This document shows positions 60,801-64,000 of a stretch of DNA of 64,000 nt, piece by piece. Numbering within the stretch: position 1 is the first letter of the stretch; every line of letters begins with the position of its first letter. A model generated the notes under the pieces. That model was not told where the DNA came from. It made no database searches and saw only the letters and a list, made by a program, of their open reading frames with translations. The position numbers were made by a program, and so were the translations under genes. This stretch comes from Nematostella vectensis (lineage: Eukaryota; Cnidaria; Anthozoa; Actiniaria; Edwardsiidae), in contig NC_064037.1 of NCBI RefSeq assembly GCF_932526225.1, forward strand, positions 11,452,203-11,516,202, read 5' to 3'.

Positions 60801-62591
60801 GAAAATCCAATAATGCAAACATGCTTGTTTTCTTTGTGTGTATGTGATCTACTGGTTATCTTGTGGTCAGCTAAAAACCTTTTATACTTAAACGCTCCCA
60901 AAATCAATCGTTATTTTTTTTATTCTTTTTAACATAAAATAAAAAGTGTTTGCTATAAACAATGCAACGTCTTGAGATCGACCCCGTATGATTTCCATAC
61001 ATCCTTCTCCCTTTTGGTGGTCCTCATTCTCTCAAATCCTGCCTTTTCTAGTACAAGACTCGTAATATGTGATCAAAGACTCTTTCTCACCCATCAATTA
61101 GGGTACGTTGCCTCCACAAATCTTGACCTTACAGACGAAAATGTCAACAGTGCTTTAATAGGACAACAGATATTTAAAAGTAATGACAAGTAATAATTAG
61201 TCCCACGCGGGTGAAGCTATACAAAGATAAGAACGCCTAGGCTCCGTAAAAATAATAGCACTTAAAAACTAAATCAAGAAAAGTACCCTAATAGCTCGGC
61301 ATACTGTCGGCTCTGTCACTCTCGATCAGCAATGGTGCGTTTTATTTACTCTCGACCCGGTATTATTTCTTTCTTTTTTTTTCTTTTTTTTATTTGTTCC
61401 AGTTTTACATTGGTATTCTTTACGGGCATTCTATTCCAACGGCCGTCGTTTAGTGAAGTTGTATATTGCGACGGCAATTCCGCCGGTGAACGTACCATCT
61501 AAGAGACCTGTTAACCTTACGATTTTTCTTACGCTCTTTGCGTGACCTCGCGATCCAAAACCACGCCATTAGCATAACAAGATTGAGTATTGGGATGACA
61601 AGACCGTAAACAAAAGACGTATTAATCTTATAATGTTTTACTAAGTCAACAAACGACTTTACATTATCTAGAAGAAGAAAACAGAGCGCTTGAAGTGTCT
61701 TTCCCCTTTCTATTAACCGTGGACTTGGTGGCTAGGATAATAAACAACAAAAACACAAAATGTGTCTTCGTAAAAAAAGGAGACTTTGTCTTCGAGGTGT
61801 CTTTGAGAATATTATTTTTAAGTTAAACGCAAAACGACACGCTACGAGTTATCCCTATATCTAACGGTAAAATTTGGGTTAATTTGCGGATGGTATTCAA
61901 TTCCAATGACCATTCAATTCCGACGGCCATTCAGTTCCAACGGTCATTTAGTTCCGACGGCTATTCAGTTCCGACGGCCGTCGTATCAGTTGCGACGGCC
62001 AATTCAGCCTGTGCGACGGCTATTCAGTTCCGACGGCCGTCGTATCAGTTGCGACGGCCAATTCAGCCGGTGCGACGGCTATTCAGTTTCGACGGCTATT
62101 CTATTCCGACGGCCGTCGTATCAGTTGCGACGGCCAATTCAGCCGGTGCGACGGCTATTTAGTTCCGACGGCTATTCTATTCCGACGGTCGTCGTATCAG
62201 TTGCGACGGCCAATTCAGCCGATGCGACGGCAAAAATTCGGACGGAAATGGTCACCTAAACCTACCTGTAATACTACTCTTAGTAAATCAAATCTTTAAA
62301 TAATAAGAAAAGATCGGCATCAAAAATAGATAAACGTATTTTCTCACAATTAAAGAGGGTCCGGAAGATTGTATTTTTTTTTTACAAATGCGTTCATACT
62401 TTGAGTTACCTCCTCTTGAAAGGTCTGCCAGTCTATCCTGCCGCCCTTGGTTGGCGTCTTCGGCTTTGTCGCGAGGTCAAGGAGAGGACTGTCACGAATG
62501 GCCTTATCGTCGGCGATACTGGCGGGTGTCGGGCTCCCTGTGGTGAGGATATGGTCTGCGGACTTGGCTCTGGAGACGTCCACATTGCTTG
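51801..62591 (-). CDS. RABEP1: Rabaptin-5-like Rab effector with C-terminal FYVE finger, 5'-truncated by window edge
   Basis: Rabaptin-5 is a coiled-coil effector of Rab5/Rab4 on early endosomes. Twelve exons (minus): 62410-62591, 57882-58025, 56637-56816, 55848-55886, 55710-55772, 55212-55304, 54656-54755, 53691-53737, 53463-53573, 52811-52927, 52443-52553, 51801-51974; about 452 residues in the window. CVMCQNYEHQLQ matches the CxMCSNYEKQLQ segment of human rabaptin, and ESETVQRDFVKLSQTLQ matches its C-terminal Rab5-binding end. Between them are coiled-coil heptads. Where human rabaptin stops, this protein continues into CRNCQKPL, YHCHHCGKIFCEGCRSK and VCDACYATL, a FYVE zinc finger with eight Cys/His ligands. 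The usual R(R/K)HHCR basic patch is degenerate (KDKYHCHHCG). N-terminal exons are expected right of the window. Confidence 0.88.
52740..52830 (-). repeat. 61-bp duplication of exon end plus donor, Rabaptin gene
   Basis: The exon border CAAACCCTGCAG|GTAAATAT at 52811 is copied 61 bp downstream (minus direction) as CAAACCCTGCAG|GTACATAT, with the donor intact. Confidence 0.85.
53040..53440. repeat. ATC/ATG-rich degenerate simple repeat, hairpin and 61-bp duplication
   Basis: Intron with loose CATCAT-type repeats, a small hairpin (53184-53252; TAGTCTGATTTAT-type ends) and a direct repeat containing TTATCGTTTGGCATAATC at about 53269-53390. Confidence 0.7.
54010..54690 (-). repeat. 88-bp minisatellite, eight copies, spanning a Rabaptin exon end and donor
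   Basis: Each unit repeats the last part of exon 54656-54755 (GAGGAAATGCTACAGGCCGA ... GAGCTGAGCTAG) plus the donor GTATGTGCACGT and about 30 bp of intron. The copied exon/donor borders lie at 54041, 54128, 54216, 54304, 54392, 54480, 54568 and 54656. Only the last belongs to the complete exon; the copies read into a stop soon after the border. Confidence 0.95.
57250..57881 (-). repeat. 53-bp minisatellite, about twelve copies, abutting a Rabaptin splice donor
   Basis: The unit (plus strand GGTTAAACGTGTCCTACTGT + 33 bases) contains on the minus strand AAAG|GTAACACT. This repeats the true border GAAAAG|GTAACACT of exon 57882-58025. The array starts directly at that donor. Confidence 0.93.
58969..59190 (-). 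CDS. Small ORF in left arm of the long-TIR element
   Basis: Seventy-odd residues with RLVICDQRLFLTHQLGYV, nearly identical to the plus-strand copy at 60972-61193. It has no in-frame ATG and no recognised domain; it may be an exon or a remnant. Confidence 0.3.
   Translation of the reverse strand: MKSTPYDFHTSFSLLVVLLLSNPAFSSTRLVICDQRLFLTHQLGYVASTNLDLTDENVNSALIGQQIFKSNDK
59504..59816 (-). pseudogene. 5'-truncated arm copy of the acidic 179-aa element protein
   Basis: The left arm carries only the C-terminal part of the protein at 60108-60647 (RTLRKDPTYKKIMDTRKNL to KPFYNRR), with about three substitutions in the last 60 residues. Similarity ends at the arm boundary, so the copy lacks a start. 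Confidence 0.8.
59867..60013 (+). pseudogene. Fragment of another element gene in the unique centre
   Basis: An open 48-codon stretch ending in a stop, basic, with RFVEHRADATKYM and HNRYRRFSRPNRFKSF. It has no start and looks like the 3' end of a lost gene of the parent element. Confidence 0.35.
60108..60647 (+). CDS. Acidic 179-aa protein of the long-TIR element, function unknown
   Basis: Starts at a true ATG (60108). Residues 1-45 are Ser/Asp/Glu-rich and disordered. The rest is helical and charged (FHDHWKELVAKYEQQ, LRQVLFEHLKWMRTLRKDP, AAISKRKFLLSKMF). I believe similar helical proteins occur in animal Polintons, but I cannot name a family with certainty. Its N-terminal part lies in the unique centre and its C-terminal part in the right arm. 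Confidence 0.6.
   Translation: MGSIGHYSGDESNVSTGTFEDYSDSESTHFDHTTNEESSSDENIDDTVPNFWDRLQAESVDRFHDHWKELVAKYEQQGNATEVAEAHATNDLVPFYRKELRQVLFEHLKWMRTLRKDPTYKKIMDTRKNLMDNDGFDWSEATKAAISKRKFLLSKMFRKQPIPQQGDVPIWDKPFYNRR
60972..61193 (+). CDS. Small ORF in right arm of the long-TIR element
   Basis: Counterpart of 58969-59190, with only two differences in 73 residues. The frame is open for about 12 further codons upstream but has no ATG. Confidence 0.3.
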   Translation: MRSTPYDFHTSFSLLVVLILSNPAFSSTRLVICDQRLFLTHQLGYVASTNLDLTDENVNSALIGQQIFKSNDK

Positions 62592-62772
62592 CTATGAGTT
62601 GTGGGTAAAACAAAGGGATCAATATTTATAATTAGAACATAATTCGCCCCACATCTCGCGATGATGGAGTCAAGATATCTATGTCATATGACTTCCATGC
62701 ACCACGGTTTACATACATTCTCATACTTTCTGGGAAACTCTCTTTTCCTGAAAAACCCACTTTTCCTTGAAA

Positions 62773-62919
62773 CCCTCTCTCCCTGGCAACCCCTCTCTCC
62801 CTGGCAACCCCTCTCTCCCTGGCAACCCCTCTCTCCCTGGCAACCCCTCTCTCCCTGGTAACCCCTCTCTCCCTGGTAACCCCTCTTTTCCTTGAAACCC
62901 CGCTCTCCCTGGAAACCAC
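62773..62919 (-). repeat. 18-bp minisatellite in Rabaptin intron
   Basis: About eight units of CTCTCTCCCTGGCAACCC with variants. On the minus strand it reads as a spurious GVARER repeat peptide. Confidence 0.93.
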
Positions 62920-63466
62920 GGTTTTTATACCAAATAATCCGAGCAGAAGCAACCCTACCCTAAAGAATCTGACAACCTTTTGGTTCGATTCTCTTGGTCA
63001 TCCATTTGATGCATTGAAAGAATAACAGTTTCGATTATATGCAGGGCCCACGGGGAGCGTTTAATTTTGTGCGCTAGTAAGTTGCGCAGCGGCATCTGTT
63101 AAACTATCCCCTTTAAAAGCTAACTAGAAAAGTAAAGAAGTTTACGACTAGTAGTGCACAAGAAAAACGGACTAATTCAACCGCTAACATACAACAGGAA
63201 AACGGACTAATACAACTTCTTATATAGCGAGTACAGTTAGGTAGATTTACATAGTGCAGAAGTCAACGCTATTTAAGCTGCGAAAAGCATTATTAAACAT
63301 AAACGCAATTTAACGCATTTCTTTTGAAAAACATAATCTAGGATTTCGCGATTTTGTGACGAGAAAATACCATTTTTTTAGCGGCCGAAGCGAGAAGTCC
63401 GCTCCTCCCTGCACCTATCTCTAGCTTCGAGTCTGTAGTGGCGACTTTGAGAACAATTCTACACAC

Positions 63467-63548
63467 CCAAAATGAAGTGCTTCTCGGGCAACTTGTTGTT
63501 GGCGAGAAACAAGCTCCTCTGAATGTATCCGAGCAACAGCTCCGTCAT
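63467..63548 (-). CDS. Candidate additional 5' exon of the Rabaptin gene
   Basis: An ATG at 63546-63548 (G at -3) opens MTELLLGYIQRSLFLANN and ends at TTTTGG|GTGTGT in phase 1, the phase needed to join the exon at 62591. It could be the first exon of a short isoform, but no similarity supports it. The rest of 62920-64000 shows no gene. Confidence 0.25.
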
Positions 63549-64000
63549 GGCTAGCTAGAGAAAATCGGGTGCATCCCCTATCCTACCCACTAGTCTTCTT
63601 TTTCTTATCCGGAGACGATCGCTGATAAACAAGCCGCTTGTAGGCACAAGAAAGGGCTGAAGATTATACGGCTCTCGGTTCTGAGGCTTATCCAGCGATT
63701 ATGAGGCGTGGTTATCGAGCTAACATTAAGGATAAATTTAGAGGCTCACCCATATAAAAACGTAAACAACAAAAATAACTGGAAAAAGCAAATCTTAGTT
63801 AGTTTTTCAATCTCATAACTAACTAGTTCCGTAAACAAATTGCTCGGAAATTGATGTATGAATTTAATGTAGCTTGCTCCATTTCGCTTTAACGCTTAAT
63901 TTTGCCAAATAGTCGCAACAAGATCAAAACTGGCGGAAACGTGTTATATCCAAAACCTAGCCTGTTCTTTAGGAACGCGCAGGCTATTAAAAAACCTGTT

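Larger units (their letters stand above)
58101..62278. mobile_element. Polinton/Maverick-like non-autonomous element with long inverted arms
   Basis: The left arm 58101-59816 and right arm 60335-62278 are near-identical inverted repeats around a 518-bp unique centre. Both ends start AGTAGTATTACAGGTAGG. CTTAGT is duplicated on both sides (58095-58100, 62279-62284). Six-bp duplications, AG termini, very long arms and subterminal GACGGC-type tandem repeats are features of Polintons. No polymerase, integrase or capsid gene is present. The arms differ in length because the right one carries more tandem units (61900-62240 against 58130-58265). It sits in a Rabaptin intron. Confidence 0.75.

Noticed and set aside
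61884-62259. Two overlapping plus-strand frames rich in RRPFSSNGH-type repeats
   Set aside because: They read through the GACGGC subterminal repeats of the long-arm element, in more than one frame, as expected of noncoding tandem repeats.
62632-62952. Minus-strand frame with repeated GVARER peptide
   Set aside because: Produced by the 18-bp minisatellite in an intron; no splice sites join it to the Rabaptin exons in phase.

Overview
The window is animal nuclear DNA: AT-rich, short spliced exons with GT..AG borders, vertebrate-like gene content, many MITE-type hairpins, poly-G/poly-C tracts and minisatellites. Gene structure, together with a secreted PAN-EGF-fibrinogen-like protein of a type I associate with coral and anemone matrix proteins, points to an anthozoan cnidarian, plausibly a sea anemone such as Nematostella. 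The species is an inference. All gene models were assembled by hand by joining exons in compatible phase. Coordinates at exon edges were read from the sequence; expression is unknown.

Layout. (1) 95-3882, minus: checkpoint kinase CHK2 (FHA + kinase), 3' end beyond the left edge. (2) 4286-4528: possible shared promoter with an inverted pair of ETS-type sites. (3) 6308-11995, plus: Dispatched-like 12-TM RND protein, 1009 aa, with two decayed copies of its last exon after the stop. (4) 14148-17446, plus: CNTD1, a meiotic cyclin-like protein, 300 aa. (5) 18607-22426, minus: BCL7, a SWI/SNF (BAF) subunit, 321 aa, with a 17-nt microexon. (6) 24908/25400-34752, plus: TBL2, a WD40 protein, with two paralogous alternative first exons and a 60-bp tandem array over a splice donor. 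(7) 37939-45845, plus: secreted PAN-EGF x3-fibrinogen-like protein, 444 aa. (8) 48693-49274, plus: intronless linker-histone-fold (H15) protein with an Arg-rich tail, behind four CACGTG boxes. (9) 51801-62591, minus: C-terminal half of a Rabaptin-5-like endosomal Rab effector ending in a FYVE finger; its 5' exons lie to the right of the window.

Mobile DNA. The largest element is a 4178-bp insertion (58101-62278) in a Rabaptin intron. It has 1.7-1.9 kb inverted arms, AG/CT ends and a perfect 6-bp target duplication, which fits a Polinton/Maverick-derived non-autonomous element carrying an acidic 179-aa ORF partly duplicated inside the arms. Smaller elements include a piggyBac-like element with TTAA borders, Mutator-like MITEs with 9-bp duplications, a Harbinger-like MITE, a tRNA-derived SINE and a Ty3-type integrase remnant.

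The most unusual pattern is that several independent minisatellites sit directly on, or just downstream of, 5' splice sites (TBL2 exons 6 and 9; three Rabaptin exons; near donors in the Dispatched and PAN-EGF genes). They repeatedly copy the exon end plus its donor. In TBL2 exon 9 the unit is 60 bp and stays open in frame, so donor choice could add 20 residues per repeat.
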